64,000 bases of DNA from Circinella umbellata (lineage: Eukaryota > Mucoromycota > Mucoromycetes > Mucorales > Lichtheimiaceae): NCBI GenBank assembly GCA_025093555.1, contig JAIWNF010000081.1, forward strand, positions 62,001-126,000, written 5' to 3'. Numbering within the stretch: the first letter of the stretch is position 1; the number at the start of each line of letters is the position of its first letter. Under the pieces are notes generated by a model. The model ran no database searches. It had not been told where the DNA came from and worked only from the letters and a program-made list of their open reading frames with translations. Shown in pieces: positions 37,015 to 49,739 of this stretch. A program made the translations under genes and the position numbers.

Positions 37015-39865
37015 TTAACGACGCCATACTAAGTCGTATTGTTGGTATTCTACCAATTCGTCTCCAATAGCTTGAACCACTTGACTTAAATCCTTTCTAG
37101 CTTGTTCTTCTGATTCTCCACGTAATTCAGAATAATATTTAATTTTTGGTTCGGTTCCACTATGACATTAATTATATACAGTTCATCAAGTTAATTCTAA
37201 TTTTTTTTAAACTCGTTGCCCTTTCTCATTTACTATTGTTGGGGGTGGGTCATTTTTTTTTAATATACCTTGTTCTAATAGTAAAAACTGCATTATTTTT
37301 CAAACGGAAAGTTATCATTTCAGATGAAGACGATACTGGTAATGTAGGTTTATTATCTGGAGTATTTGAATCATAACCCACAGTTAAATCACGAACACCA
37401 ATAATTGGGATTCCAGCAATTTGTGTTGGATAAGCGTATGTGCCCGATTTTAAATTTTCTTGGGTCTATATATTTATATATAAATGTTTAAATCTCTTTA
37501 AAAAAATGTATTCATCATGAAACAAAAGGAAAAAGATTATATATATATTAACTCTTTTTACCTGTTCATGACCATATCGTATCCTTTCAAAAATTGTCTT
37601 TATAACTTGTTTATCATCACAAATAAAATATGAATTTTCAGAAACAAAGTAACCATATTTTGCATAAAGTGTTTCCAAATATTGATTTACTGTCAATCCT
37701 CGATTATTTAACTGTACAGCCCATTCAGCAAAAAAGGCCAAGGCACTAATGCCATCCTTATCCTTGACAAGGTCACCAATAGTAAATCCAATGGCCTCTT
37801 CATAAGCAAATGCTAAATGATATCCTTCGTTTTCAAGATCCATTGATTTGTTACCAATCCATTTGAACCCAGTCAACGCTTCTTCAAAACGAAAACCTTC
37901 CACTTCGGCCATTCTTGCTAAAAATTTAGATGAGACTGTACTTGCTACCATGGCAATTTTATCTATTGATGTAAATGTGTTGAGCGGATATGATACTCAT
38001 AAGTTAGAAAAATTGATCCAAAAAAAAAAAAAAAAAGTCTTTAACTAGCAGTCTTATTCTGTCAATAATTTTTTACCAATTGGAATACCACTTGCTTTAG
38101 CCTTTTCAAAGCAAGCAGCACCAAGGACAGCACCAATTTGATTGCCAGTAAATAATTTCCATTCACCACTATAAATATATATAATTAGCTCTTGCATATA
38201 GAGAAAAAAAAAACATTTAAATAATACCTACTTGATTTTTTCAGCAATAGCTAATCTGTCAGCATCGGGATCATTTGCTACTATTAAATGTGCATTATTG
38301 CGATCCGCTGTTTGAATACCTAGACTCTAAATAATAAATTATATGTATATGTATATGTATATGTATTATTTTATAAGTTATATCGTATACATATACTTTC
38401 ACTTTCCTCCAACCAAAAAAAAAAAAAAAAAACAAAATACATACCAAAGAACCTTTACCTTCTTCAGGATTAGGAAACTCAACAGTAGAAAAATCTGGAT
38501 CAGGTTTTATTTGTTCCTCTACCTCAATAAAAGGAGGTAAACCAAAAACTTCAAAAGCTCTTTTGGCAAAAGGAGCACCTACACCGTGCATGGCTGTGTA
38601 AGTAAATTTTAGTGTTGATTTCTCATTATCAGATCTATTAAATAAAATCCATTATTTTTAAGTTTTATGAATAAGATATCCTCTTGTAATTGTCCAATTT
38701 TTTTTTTATTTACCTGAAACGAGATAATCCAGCTAAATCTTTAAAATAATTATCAATAACACCTTCAGGTTCAGCAGCTAAATCACTCGTATCAACTAAC
38801 TTATAATCCCATGACCATGGTGTAAGATTATCTAAGATAGTTTTTGCAATTCCTTTATCATGAGGTGGAATAATTTGACAAGCATTCTCCCAATAACTAC
38901 AAAAAGTATTATCCATTTAGTTTTCCCAATCTCTTTTAAACTTTTTAAGATGAATTAAACTTACACTTTGTAACCATTATCTTGTTTAGGATTCTATTAT
39001 ATTCAGATTAAATGTATTAATATTAAGTTTTAATATCATAAATATGCAATGTATACTTTACATGAGAAGCAGTAATCATGATACCAGCAGCAGCTTTTTT
39101 TTGTTTGACTGTATATGGCTATATCCAATATAAAAAAGAAAAGAAAAAGATGAATGAAAACTATAAGCTCCCTTTTAGCAATATATTTATATAAAAGAAA
39201 GAGTTAACTAACGAACCACTAGAGGAGTATGGATATAATCATGATAATACCATACACGAAAACCTTGAGTAATAAATGCAGTAGCTGTTAACCGTGCGAA
39301 ATTTTCGGAATGATGGCGGTGATCATGACCAATCACTACGCCTCGTTCTTTTGCATCATGCACCGTTTTTAACAAGTATTTGGCCAAACCCTGATAATAT
39401 AGAATAAGAACTTTTCCTTTTTAATAATGTACATATCTCTTTTATATATATATTTTACCTGGGAAGTCTGTAATACTGTTAAATCATTCATTCTAGAAAA
39501 GCCTGCTTCCATTTTTGAACGAAGTCCTTTTTTTTATACATTGTAATTAAGTTCTTTTCTTCTTTTTAATTGTCACTTCAATAAAAGGAAAAAAAAAAGA
39601 GTTTTATGTACCAGCTGTGCCAAATTCAATACGAGTTCCTAATCGTTTCTTTAGCTCATCATAGCTTCCTTGTTCTAATAAGGCAGTTATTTCAGTACGT
39701 GTTTCGTCATTCTATAGAATTTATAGTTTGTATACTAATTGAGTTTATAGACATATATATGTATATTGTAAAAAAAAGAAAGAAAGAAATAATAATATTA
39801 TATTTTACTTGATCAAGTTGAAGCCATTCTTGAACCAAAGCAGCAATGTCACTCTTTTCTAACAT
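37015..39865 (-). CDS. PGM2: Phosphoglucomutase-2 / phosphopentomutase
   Basis: Thirteen minus-strand exons (39865-39809, 39711-39612, 39526-39459, 39390-39217, 39118-39062, 38993-38965, 38896-38714, 38634-38445, 38326-38232, 38168-38077, 37962-37562, 37465-37269, 37159-37015) join in frame to 595 residues. The alpha-D-phosphohexomutase landmarks are all present. [15 protein letters not shown] starts domain 1. The phosphoserine loop is [14 protein letters not shown], with the serine split from NP by an intron. [13 protein letters not shown] is the magnesium-binding loop, [19 protein letters not shown] the sugar-binding loop, and [13 protein letters not shown] the C-terminal phosphate-binding loop. 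The TASHNPK and RTSGTEPK contexts fit the PGM2/phosphoribomutase branch, which interconverts ribose-1- and ribose-5-phosphate in nucleoside salvage and also acts on hexose phosphates. Cytosolic. Confidence 0.9.
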
Positions 39866-40728
39866 GATAAAGATATTTTTTAACAATAAGAAAAGGGGCA
39901 AAAAAAAAAGAAAGCTTCTTCCACTTTATGTACCCTTTTTTTTTCTTTTTCTTTCTATTTTCCGACAGTTTTGCATTTTTATTATCTATTTCAATCATAG
40001 ATCCTATTTTCACACTAATGGTGTAACATTTGACCTCATATATACATAGTTAGGATATCCTCGTGATAATGGTATATATATATAATCAATAAGGATTTCT
40101 TATATAAATCAGAGTATAATTCTAATATAACTATTTTTTAAACATGCATGAATGCATTAATATCAGTTTTATTTTTAAACTTTTCAAGCAAGTTGATTTA
40201 ACGTTAAATCATTTCTAATATAAACTTTCTTGAATAAATAAATAAAAAAGTTGGAATGACCCAATTTCTCTACGTACAATAAGCTGAAATAGACTTACGA
40301 TTATCTCACCATGAAGAGTTGTTGCGTGGGATTTTTAACAGTAAACATGTTCATATAAACATATTAGTATGAATAACTATCTCTACCATAGTAATAAAGA
40401 GCCTTAACATACTATGAATAATAATAGTGTTGTCAATAATGCATTATACCTTTACTAATTAAGTAAAATATCATAACCAACTAATAAAGTGATAATAGAA
40501 CACCTAGTAATAAAGTTATTATACGTAGAGAGAGTGAAATGAATACATATGAAATTATACACTAAAACCCAAAGATTAGACGGATCGGCTCTGCTCCGAA
40601 TCCGGGGTGTGTGACGGTTTTGTTTTAAAGCAGAGGTCAAAAAAACAAAAAATTAAAGCGCGTTAATAAAGAATATATAACTAAAAAGTTTCTTTTTTTT
40701 TTTTCATTCATACAAAAATATATTTAAC
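39866..40728. other. Divergent intergenic region with a GC-rich imperfect palindrome
   Basis: Promoter space between PGM2 (minus) and TIM10 (plus). Mostly AT-rich. A conspicuous GC-rich island at 40575-40620 holds an imperfect inverted repeat, CGGATCGG...CCGAATCCG (40581-40604), a possible binding site for a zinc-cluster regulator that reads CGG/CCG triplets. Confidence 0.4.
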
Positions 40729-41122
40729 ATGTCATTCTTTGGTGGAAATGCTATGCAATCGCAACAAGCGGTTAACCCTCAAAACATTGCCATGGCAGAA
40801 CAAGAACTTGAAATGGTGACTGATTTATTCAACCGGTGAGTTCTTTATTATTTTTATTTTCAAACTATGAAATTCAACTTGTCATTATATTTTTCATGTG
40901 TATATAAATAATATATACTAATTAACAAATAAAAAATATAAATATTTATTTAGTATTGTCGATTCGTGTTATACCAAGTGTATTTCTAAAGAATATCAAC
41001 AAAACGACTTAACTCAAGGTGAATCTGTATGTATCGATCGTTGTGTTTCCAAGTTCTTTGACGTCAACACCAAGGTTGGAGAAAAAATGCAACAAATGGG
41101 ACAACAAAATATGCCAAAATAA
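40729..41122 (+). CDS. TIM10: Mitochondrial intermembrane-space chaperone Tim10
   Basis: Two exons (40729-40835 and 40954-41122) encode 91 residues, the usual size for small Tim proteins. The twin CX3C signature is present (CYTKC and CIDRC, about 16 residues apart), each forming the disulphide-clamped helical hairpin. NIAMAEQELEMVTDLFNRIVDSCYTKC and CVSKFFDVNTKVGEKMQ match Tim10 rather than Tim9 or Tim8. Tim10 forms a hexamer with Tim9 that carries carrier-type membrane proteins across the intermembrane space; import is by the Mia40 relay, so no N-terminal presequence is expected and none is seen. Confidence 0.93.
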
Positions 41123-42432
41123 AGAAATCTATTCCCCGTCTCTTTTCTCGCTTCTCATCAACCTTTTGTTTTCGTCTACTATTGTAATTCAACTATCTCA
41201 TTTCTTTCATCAACAAAAACGGATCAACAACATTCATCAAAATCAAAAAAAAAAAAAAACCTGTGCTAGAATCGTGATTTTCTTATCTCTCTTGTATTTA
41301 GACTTTTCCTTTCCACAAAATTTTTTGTTGGTCTTTTTTTTTTGTATATTAGTTTTTTTTTTATTAAAAAACAAATTGGAAACATCGTAAAAATATACTA
41401 TAAAACTTTAAAAGAATGGAAAGAGGCAGAAAAGGATAATAAGAATTGAGAGAATAGTTAATGATAATGGTTATTATTAACAGAAAGGATAAATAATGAA
41501 GAATAAGAAATTGTTCATATTAAAAAGATAATGCATATGTGTTTGTATTTAAATGCTTAAATATTCATCATCTGTTAATTTTATATATAAAATAATTGAC
41601 CTCCCTTTTTACAATACGTCTCCCTTTTTTTTTCATGTAATATACTTTTTGTCATATATAAAAAAAAACTTATTATTTCTTATAAAAAAGAAAAGAGATA
41701 TATTTTTGTCTTTCTTTTTTTGGTCTTACATACTTTTTTTTTTAATATTCTTGCTTTACTTGTTATTGTACACAATTTCATATACAAATTTAACATAAAA
41801 ACAAATATTGGGGGAGGGGAACAATATTTTTATGTTTTAGCATGCAATGCAATGCACAGCCTGGTTGAATTATTATTTTGAATGGGGTTTTTTTTCACCT
41901 AATAAAACATAACCTTAGTTTATTTCTACAAGACTTTCTTTCTTAATATGTCAATATATAGATATACGTACATAGATATAACAATAAAAAAAAAAGTTAT
42001 AAAGTATTATAATTATAATAGCTGATGGTAGTAATAATTCATATAAAGTTTATATGGAAGAGAAAAAAAATAAGCTGTTGGAAAGAAAAAACGAATACCA
42101 CGTTATTTCCTCCTTACCTTCATCAACCAGTGACCTTGTTCCCCTTATTCTATTATTCTCCCTTTGACATACTCTATCTCTAATTTTCTTTTATATAATA
42201 ATTCCCATGACGATAAAACAACACAGCAAGTGCCCCTTCTTCTTCTTTTCTTCTTCTACTTTTTACTTTTACTTTTACTTTAGTTCTTTTTTTTATTATT
42301 TTATTTTACCTGTGTGTGTTTATATTATTTTGCTTTTTTTCGTTCTTTTATTATCATCTAGTAGTATTATAAATATTTTTCATCGATCTACCAACAAATA
42401 TTTAGTAACTTGTCCATTTTCTTTGTATCAAT
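41123..42432. other. Intergenic region
   Basis: About 1.3 kb, AT-rich, containing the 3-prime end of TIM10 and the T/CT-rich promoter of the next gene. Open frames here (41019, 41553, 42207) are low-complexity. Confidence 0.5.
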
Positions 42433-43867
42433 ATGACAACCACAACACCTATACCAACAGCAACGACAATAACAACAACAAAATCATCGTCTCAGTCACC
42501 AGCGACAACTTTATCATTGGATGTGACTGATCTGATACGAATTTTACAAGTTCAAATACCCCAACTACACAATGAATCTATTTTATATGTAAGTATATTA
42601 TCCTTGTTTTGTTACGTATTTGAAACACTTTTTGTTATTACGTATTTTCTATTGTGTCAAATTACCATTTAATTTTATGGACACAAAAAAAAAAAAACTT
42701 CAGAAGGCTCTTCTTATTTTTATATGCGTTTTCTGTTTACATGGCAGTTATTTGGTAACATGTATTATTTATTTTCACCTTTTTTTTTTGTAATGATATA
42801 TAGGAGCATAAAGCACAAATGGAGGATACCAAAGAACAATATCGGTTGTTATGCAGCGAAACAGATAGTTTACGCAAGGTAAAATAAATAAACCATTATC
42901 AAATTCGAAACCCGTATACAAACAAAGCCCATTGTAACAGTAACACTTTTTTGTTTCATATAATAGAAATTGCTGGCAGTTGTACAAGACAATAACAACC
43001 ATCGTAAAATACAAGAGCGCATGGAATCTCAAATTTATGCACAACAACAAGAGCTTGCACAAGTTCAAAAAGAATCACAAACTTTAACTCGACAACGAAA
43101 ACACCTTGAAAAACGACTTGAAAATGAAGTAAATAAACGTTTTGTCTACTACTATCCATCGCAAAAAAAAAAAAAAAACTGGGATTTTACTTTGATGACA
43201 AAAAATGTACTAATAACTATGAATATAGTTACAAAACTATGAAAGTGACAGGCTATTATGGCAACAACGAGAAATAGATCTTAGTAGGGAGTTGAAACGC
43301 TGGTCAACACAAGACCGAGTAGGTACGCCTCGGCGTACCCGTAGTGCTACGGCATCGAATATTTTTGCACGTACCAATAATAATAATAGTTTACCTGAGC
43401 CAGGTATGTACAGATAGAAAGTCTTTTATTCACTTTATGAATTTATTCGACTTGTACCCAACTCATTCTTATAATTTTATATGCTGTTTCTCCTTTTTGT
43501 TTTTTTTAAAAAAAACAATGATAACGAAATTAGAGTCCTGGACAGCAAGAAACTCGGGTAACGGTGTGATGGGTACACTTTTTGAAGGACCAACCAAATC
43601 TATTGACAGTGTCACTGCTAGGGATACCAAAATCCGAGTTCAAGAAAAACTTTTGTCGGGTTTTAAAAATGAAATAGATCACCAAAAACGAGTAATTCAT
43701 GAGGCTATGTTAGGTGCTGAAGCACAGGAGAAACGAATAAATACTTTGGAGCAGGAACTAACTAGTTTAAAAGAAGTGAACGCTTCCCTAATGGAAGATA
43801 ATGAAAGTTATCAAATGTTACTACATGAAAAAACCATGGCTGGTGAATTTTCAAAGGTAAAAAAAAA

Positions 43868-43899
<32 letters not shown>

Positions 43900-44954
43900 A
43901 TAAGGAACATGATTTTTCAACTCCCTGCCCCCCCCTCTTTCTATTTATGATGGTGATGCGCTTATCTTTTTATCTGCTTAACGTGCTTTATATATCTATC
44001 TCCTTATACTAATATAAATTTAACTGCACCGTATAGAAATCGGCCTTGACTATAGCTACGGAAGAAGAAGAGATGGATAAAAATACTACTACCTTTAATA
44101 GTGACGATAATGATATTATCGTTTCTACTAGTTTATCAAGCAGCAGCAGCAGTAACAATATGATGATGAAAAAACCAAAATCTACTAGCTTAGCAGCTGA
44201 ATTAAATAAAGTGCAGAGCGGAGATGATTGCAAGTGCCAACATGCAGCTTCAGTCCAAAGTATGTGTATTCCCAAAAATAAAAAGAGTTTGGGGAAAATA
44301 AATAAGAGATATTAATGGAATCAAATAGAACTTTCGGACGAAATTCGAGTTTTACAAGAATCAAACAAAGCCTTATCCTTATATATGAATAAGATTCTCT
44401 TAAAAATCGTCGGTAATCAAGAACTTGTAGATGTACTCAATATTGATGAAGACGATGAAGATGATGGTGAAGCTTCAACATCCAAGTCATCCATATCATC
44501 ATCATCACTGTCACCATCTAGTAATAAGATAAAGGATCACACGACTCAACAAACTTCGCCAACTTCTACCACGTCACCCCGATGTTTTACTACTGGTGCT
44601 ATTAATACAAATAATAGCGATAGCAAGAACAATAATCGACCACGACGAAGTACAATATCATCATGGATTTCTGCACCAAGACATTCTGCCATTAATGAAT
44701 CTTCCACAACTGTGGGCCGTCATAGAAGCCATACGAACAATGACGGAAGTAATCACCATAGCAACAGCAACGGAGGTTGGTCACGCGCATTGAAACGCAT
44801 GACTGTGATAGGATGGTCTTCGAGTAAAGATTCATCAAATAGTAATAATATTAATATGAATTCCAGTAACAACAACAAGAATTCAAATGTTATAACACAA
44901 GCAAATCACGATTCAGCTATTTCCTCTTGTGAAAGTATCATTTTAGAAGAATAA
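42433..44954 (+). CDS. Coiled-coil protein of unknown function
   Basis: Seven exons (42433-42588, 42804-42878, 42967-43128, 43229-43403, 43534-43856, 44037-44259, 44329-44954) join in frame to 579 residues. The start is threonine-rich. A strong coiled coil covers about residues 35-160 (LIRILQVQIPQLHNES, AQMEDTKEQYRLL, QELAQVQKESQTL, RQRKHLEKRLENE), and a second runs about 215-300. A short conserved-looking block (LQESNKALSLYMNKILLKIVG NQELVDVLN, split here for length) lies near residues 385-415, then a disordered S/N-rich C terminus with basic patches. I do not recognise the family. It resembles fungal cytoskeletal or cell-polarity coiled-coil proteins only in layout. Frame continuity across six introns makes the gene itself secure. 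Confidence 0.75.
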
Positions 44955-45198
44955 AAAATTAATTTTTTTTTCCCTTTTCTGATAATCGTTACTATCTATT
45001 TTGATTATTATGAACTACAAAAACTCCGCTCTTGGCTGTTGATTGATTAGTGTAAGAACCAAAAAAAAAGGCAGAGGGAATTTGGGAGTAGTGTTCTATA
45101 TTGTTCTTTTTGTGTCCAGTTGTTCAGACGGACAGACAATATTTTTTTTTTGTTCACAATTATTAAATACACAACATTCAACTCTGATATAAAAAAAT

Positions 45199-46008
45199 AT
45201 GGACAATGTGAATAGTAATAATGATAATTTAAACATACCTTCTATTGGTCCAACACAAAACTTGACCATCTCGTTAGAAGCACACCATATAAATTCAACA
45301 ATAACAACACCAACAAACACAACAAGAACCAATTTCAATAACAATCTCGGTGGACCCATGCGAAGAGCACATCGTACATCAACACCTCGATATAACCCAA
45401 CTGGCTATTCATCCTTGTCGTCTTCTTCCACGTCATCTTTTGGTCTTTCAGGAACTGATCGAACATTTATTGATTTTACTCGTTGTTTATATCAAACCAA
45501 GTCCATTGTTAAAGGACTTCAACAATTTAGCAATTCCATTTGTCCAGCTCTTCGACTTTCACCATTCAATGGTCATTCGGCATCGTCGTCTTTGCGTGAT
45601 CCACGCTTATCTTCGGAGGAATTTGTTCGTCATGTCAATCAATATCTTGATAATACTTTTCAAAAAATATCACGATTATGTAAAATGTTATTGTTGATTC
45701 TGGCACGAATTGAACAAAGCAACGCAGAAGTCAAAAGAGAACGAATTGATTCTTTTCGAACTGAAGTATGGGAACAAATGAGTTTGGCAACATATACAAA
45801 GGAAACATTAATACGATACATTCAACAACATATTGATTCGGCTGCAACTCCTCATTCCCGTAACTCCAACTCATCTTCCTCAACATCATCACCAAAATCA
45901 TTTTCTGGTGTTACTTCACCCATTAATAACGATATTATCGGTGGTGGATTTAATTCACCATCACCATCACCATCAGCAGCCTATCCACCCACTTCATCAG
46001 CCGTATGA
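45199..46008 (+). CDS. Small helical protein of unknown function
   Basis: Single exon, 269 residues. The N-terminal 80 residues and C-terminal 55 are disordered (N, T, S, P rich). The central part (about 85-215) is predicted helical with mixed charge and leucine spacing: FIDFTRCLYQTKSIVKGLQQ, EEFVRHVNQYLDNTFQKISR, LCKMLLLILARIEQSNAEVK and FRTEVWEQMSLATYTKETLI. The last codon is followed by TGA in an AT-rich, GA-microsatellite 3-prime region. No family recognised; the folded core and clean reading frame argue that it is real. It lies 244 bp downstream of the coiled-coil gene on the same strand. Confidence 0.65.
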   Translation: MDNVNSNNDNLNIPSIGPTQNLTISLEAHHINSTITTPTNTTRTNFNNNLGGPMRRAHRTSTPRYNPTGYSSLSSSSTSSFGLSGTDRTFIDFTRCLYQTKSIVKGLQQFSNSICPALRLSPFNGHSASSSLRDPRLSSEEFVRHVNQYLDNTFQKISRLCKMLLLILARIEQSNAEVKRERIDSFRTEVWEQMSLATYTKETLIRYIQQHIDSAATPHSRNSNSSSSTSSPKSFSGVTSPINNDIIGGGFNSPSPSPSAAYPPTSSAV

Positions 46009-47337
46009 TTATAAATATATATATAAATATGTATATATAAAGAAAACGAGAGAGAAAGAGAGGGAGAGGGAGAGATAGAAGAAATAGTATATCACTGTAT
46101 ATTCCCTTTACCCATGACCCTTTCCCCTTCGTCCACCTTTCCTGACTTTTTTCATCACTCTTCTTCCTTCTTTTGTATCATAGTCCTTTGTTTATTCATT
46201 TATGTTTTTTTTTTCTCTTTATCTTCTTTCTCAGCATTTTTTTCCACTAACGGCATCGTTTTAAATAATAGTAACAAATATACCACTTTTCTTTTCTATT
46301 ATTATTAGTTGACGAAACTATTTTAATTGATATTTTTTGAAATAATAATCATAATTATAATAATACTAATAAAAAGCTCAATGAATAGTAAACAAGCCTG
46401 TATAATATTAAAATATCATTGACTGATATCATTTAAAAGCATCTTGCCTTTCGAAGATGTAACTTGATCCATCTTACTGACAGACTATCAAACATTCTTG
46501 GAAGTATTAAGGTTGTGTTGTTGACAAGGAAAGAGAATAATAAACTGATGTTGTTTTTTATACGTATGGATATATATTTACGTAAAGTATGTTTCACGTC
46601 GCCCATGGTCATCTTCTATTTTCAGTATATAACTGATCCATTTTCGTTCTTTAATTTTAAAATATCAGAATTCATTTTTATTTTTAACACGCATATCAAC
46701 ATTTCTTTTTTCTTCAAAACAATCGCTCTGGATCCTCAAAGAAGATTAGAAGAGGACGGTTATGAGTCACCATTGTAATCATCTGTAAGTACGGGCAGCT
46801 CAGGAATAGTAACTTGGTGCGAATGGAGAAATGTCTTATATATCGTAGATCACAGCGATACCTACTTTTTATAATAAAGAATATCAATGACACTAATTTG
46901 AAGGAAATTAGTATTTAACATATATGCTAATTAGTCGCTTGATGAACAAACATATATGACATAAAAACCTAGCTGATAGCAAAACCTAAAACAATCGAGC
47001 AATATTGTTTAGAAAAAAATTCAATATTTACTGGTTAGACATGAAAATAGAAAATAAGAAATATGATCCCCTTTGTCTTCTTTATAATTAATGTCGGCGA
47101 AAAAATAAGTATAAAAACGAGTTATAATGCTATAATATCATAATTGTTGGCCTCTGAGCGAGGTCAGAAAGGATAGGGTTGGGTGTGGTAATTATATTTC
47201 ATATCTTTTATTTTCATGTTTAGCTAGTCAATTCAAGTGTCAAAAAAAAAATTCTTACAGAATTGCTTGAGACAGCCAAATATAAAATATAAAATATAAT
47301 TTGCTAATCCAGAGAATGAAATACAATATTAATTTTT
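46009..47337. other. Intergenic to repeat transition
   Basis: No supported gene. The frame at 46464-46778 ends TIALDPQRRLEEDGYESPL, which looks protein-like, but the rest of the frame is T-rich noise. It may be an exon of a decayed mobile-element gene. GA repeats lie at 46040-46080. Confidence 0.35.
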
Positions 47338-47580
47338 TTACTCCTGAACCATATTATGGTCAGTTGCATGGTAGAAAACTTCTTCATTATTTGAATCGCT
47401 GTCAGGAAAAGCACCACTGGTGATGAGGGTAGTAGTAAAATCAAACGAAAAATGGTTTTGGCGGTGATGATTCTCAAAGATGGGGAAGGATGGCCAATTA
47501 CCCATCATAACAACACATTCTTTGGGAATACCCGATTGGAGAGCCAAGGAAGAGGAATAGAGCGTAACGAAACTCGTTTT
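47338..47580 (-). pseudogene. DIRS-like tyrosine recombinase C-terminal fragment
   Basis: Minus-strand frame containing ALQSGIPKECVVMMGNWPSF, PIFENHHRQNHFSFDFTTTLI and an acidic tail ending at TAA. The order (helix with SGIP, xxMGNW, then xFENHxR) resembles the C-terminal helix and tyrosine region of tyrosine recombinases of DIRS retroelements, with FENHHRQ at the position where the catalytic-tyrosine segment of these enzymes usually lies. The upstream frame is broken just before it (the sequence shifts frame at about 47543). A reverse-transcriptase fragment of the same element class lies 0.9 kb upstream on the same strand. Confidence 0.5.
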
Positions 47581-47897
47581 TCACCAGTGGACCATTTAAT
47601 AAACTTTTCAATCTAGTTTAAAACTTATATATTTATTACGGAAGACTAGATTGACCCGCACCTATGGGTATATGGTCGCTTCCTTGCGGTACAGAATGAA
47701 AAGAATAATAATATTTACAAAGTGATACTGGGGTTGTGGCAATAACTGAAAACCCCCAGTATGGGGAAAAGCTAGAGCTAGCATAAGAAAGAGAGTGTAG
47801 GAGAGGCGAAAAAGAAAGAAAAGAATAACAGAAAAAGATTAAAAGAAGATAATTGTGGCGGGATAGAGAGAGAGAGAGGGTACTAAACGAAGTGTTA

Positions 47898-48026
47898 GTC
47901 AGGTGATGTTGATTGTGGTGGTATTGAAAAATTCATAGCTTCCTCTGGTGCTGGCTCGTCTTCGTCAAATATATCATCTGGATGACTAAGAAAATCAATT
48001 TCTCTTAGCACCCGAATCAATGCTGA
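47898..48026 (-). pseudogene. C-terminal coding fragment of unknown gene
   Basis: Minus strand, frame reading SALIRVLREIDFLSHPDDIF then an acidic DEDEPAPEEAMNF and a short tail to TAA at the end. It begins exactly where a solo LTR ends (48027), so the LTR probably split a longer gene. Family not recognised. Confidence 0.4.
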
Positions 48027-48446
48027 TGTTATAGCAATAGAAATTTAATGAAATAAAAGAGATGTTAAAAAGTCAACGAGACCCGAAAGAACAATAATTG
48101 AACTGAAGTTTATTAAATAAAATATTATCTCTATTTATATGAATCTTATTATCAGTGGGATATATTGATATGTGCATACGTAAGATTTATATTTGTCATG
48201 GCCATGTGAATTATGAATATAAGATTAATGATATTAAGATTAGACTTTGCGGTTAACGATTTGATATATCTACACAGCTGTTATCTGTTATCATTATAGA
48301 AGACGGACTTATGTGTTCTTATAAATCATGGTCCAAATAGGGAAATACACAAAATGTCAGTAAAGCATAATTAAAGATACTCTATATTTTTAATAATTAA
48401 AGTAACAAAAAATTATCTTTATGAATAATATGTGTTGGATACAACA
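48027..48446. mobile_element. LTR family A, copy 1 (solo LTR)
   Basis: 420 bp starting TGTTATAGCAAT and ending GGATACAACA, the TG...CA type with short TGTT/AACA inverted ends. A near-identical copy in the same orientation lies at 53989-54409 and a diverged inverted copy at 49167-49598. No clear target-site duplication around this copy. It abuts DIRS-like reverse-transcriptase coding sequence on its right. Confidence 0.75.
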
Positions 48447-48995
48447 ATGATCCAATTATCGAGATATGCACTGAAATGAATTCCTTGAGAGCAAGCCCAT
48501 TTCAAAATAAGCTTCATGAGCTTGGTAAATAACCAAGGGACCACCGATAGGCTAAATGGAGTTGTACCAATAAAGCTAGTATGTTTTACCTTTCCAGTTT
48601 AAATAGAGATAAGAGTGTGAGTCTTGATGCACCAGAAAATAAAGGAAGAGATCTGACAGGTTGATTAATGCTAAATAACTGTTACATTTGATTTGTTTCG
48701 TAAATTCTTATCGTATTCCATTTTAAATTACAGTGCCTGAATATAGCCGTTGAGTTTTTGATATGGAAAACAGGATTAGAACCGCCATTTTTTTCTTTGC
48801 TGGATTACAAACATGCTGTTGCAAAACCCTGGTGTTGTTAGGATAGACTTTTTGATTACACCTTTGGTTAATAAAAGGGAGATTTCTTGATCCAGAAGTT
48901 GTTCTTCTTGTTGATTGTATAGAGGGAGCTTGTGGAGAGGAGGTAGTGAAACAAATGGAATTTTGAATCTGAAACGAACTGCTTTGAGAAGTCTT
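48424..48995 (-). pseudogene. DIRS-like reverse transcriptase fragment
   Basis: On the minus strand, several frames together spell a DIRS-type reverse transcriptase: EQLLDQEISLLLTKGVI, then TPGFCNSMFVI, KLNGYIQA and, after a break, TPFSLSVVPWLFTKLMKLIL, KWACSQGIHFSAYLDNWIIV. The order (primer-grip-like start, F.V.K..G..RPV.D...LN region, then the YLDD box) is that of DIRS polymerases. The catalytic box reads YLDN instead of YLDD, frameshifts separate the blocks, and an LTR interrupts the 3-prime end. Dead element. The residue change is a single-base G-to-A on the coding strand. Confidence 0.65.
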
Positions 48996-49166
48996 TCGTC
49001 GATTGAAAAAGTGATCTACTAAAAATAATATTGAGGGAGACAACACTCAACAATTGATGGAGAACTTTTTTTTTATCATTGTTATGAAATAGGCTATTGT
49101 TAGTAATTGCCTTTGTTACTGCCATTGCTGTTGTCGTTAGTGTTGTGATGCTAATTGTTGTGGTGC

Positions 49167-49598
49167 TGTTGTATTCAACATACAATAGGTTCATTATAAC
49201 AGCCATTTGATATTATTTATTTCAATACAGCATAAATCAAATATGTTTCACTGACATTTTGGTATTTCCCTGCGCATTCCAATGCCTTTTAATATTAAAG
49301 AAGTCTGTCTTCTTTATTGATACTATTTAACAGCTGCATTGATATATTATTTTATTAATGGCAAAATGTATAGGACATAATGTTTACGTATCTTATTGTC
49401 ATTATTCATTGTCATTAACAAATCAAAAGACTATCATTGTTTCATACACACATATTGATATACCCGTCCGTTGAGTAAGATTTAATATAAATAGTGTTAA
49501 TATTTTCATTTAATAAACTTCAGTTCAATTGTTGTGCATTTGGGTCTCGTTGACTTATTACTGTTTCTTTATTTTATTAATTCTTGATTGAAATAACA
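49167..49598. mobile_element. LTR family A, copy 3 (inverted, diverged solo LTR)
   Basis: Inverted relative to the copies at 48027 and 53989, starting TGTTGTATTCAACAT and ending AAATAACA. Internal blocks such as CTGACATTTTG, GTATTTCCC, AACAGCTG and CTTCAGTTCAATTGTTG match the reverse complement of copy 1. Flanked by GGTGC on the left and GGTGT on the right, a 5-bp target-site duplication with one mismatch, which supports an old independent insertion. Confidence 0.7.
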
Positions 49599-49739
49599 GG
49601 TGTTATGAGCTGGTGTTGTTCGTGATATAACGGCCCTACTGTGAGGACAAGCCTGATCTGAAAAACTGTTGTACGGTATTAGAATAGATTGACTCTAATT
49701 GAAGGTATGTTTATTATTACGAAGACTATTGGCGGTTTT

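Noticed and set aside
48723..49206. Two overlapping minus-strand open frames taken as separate genes
   Set aside because: They are shifted pieces of one DIRS-like reverse transcriptase or low-complexity readings beside an LTR.
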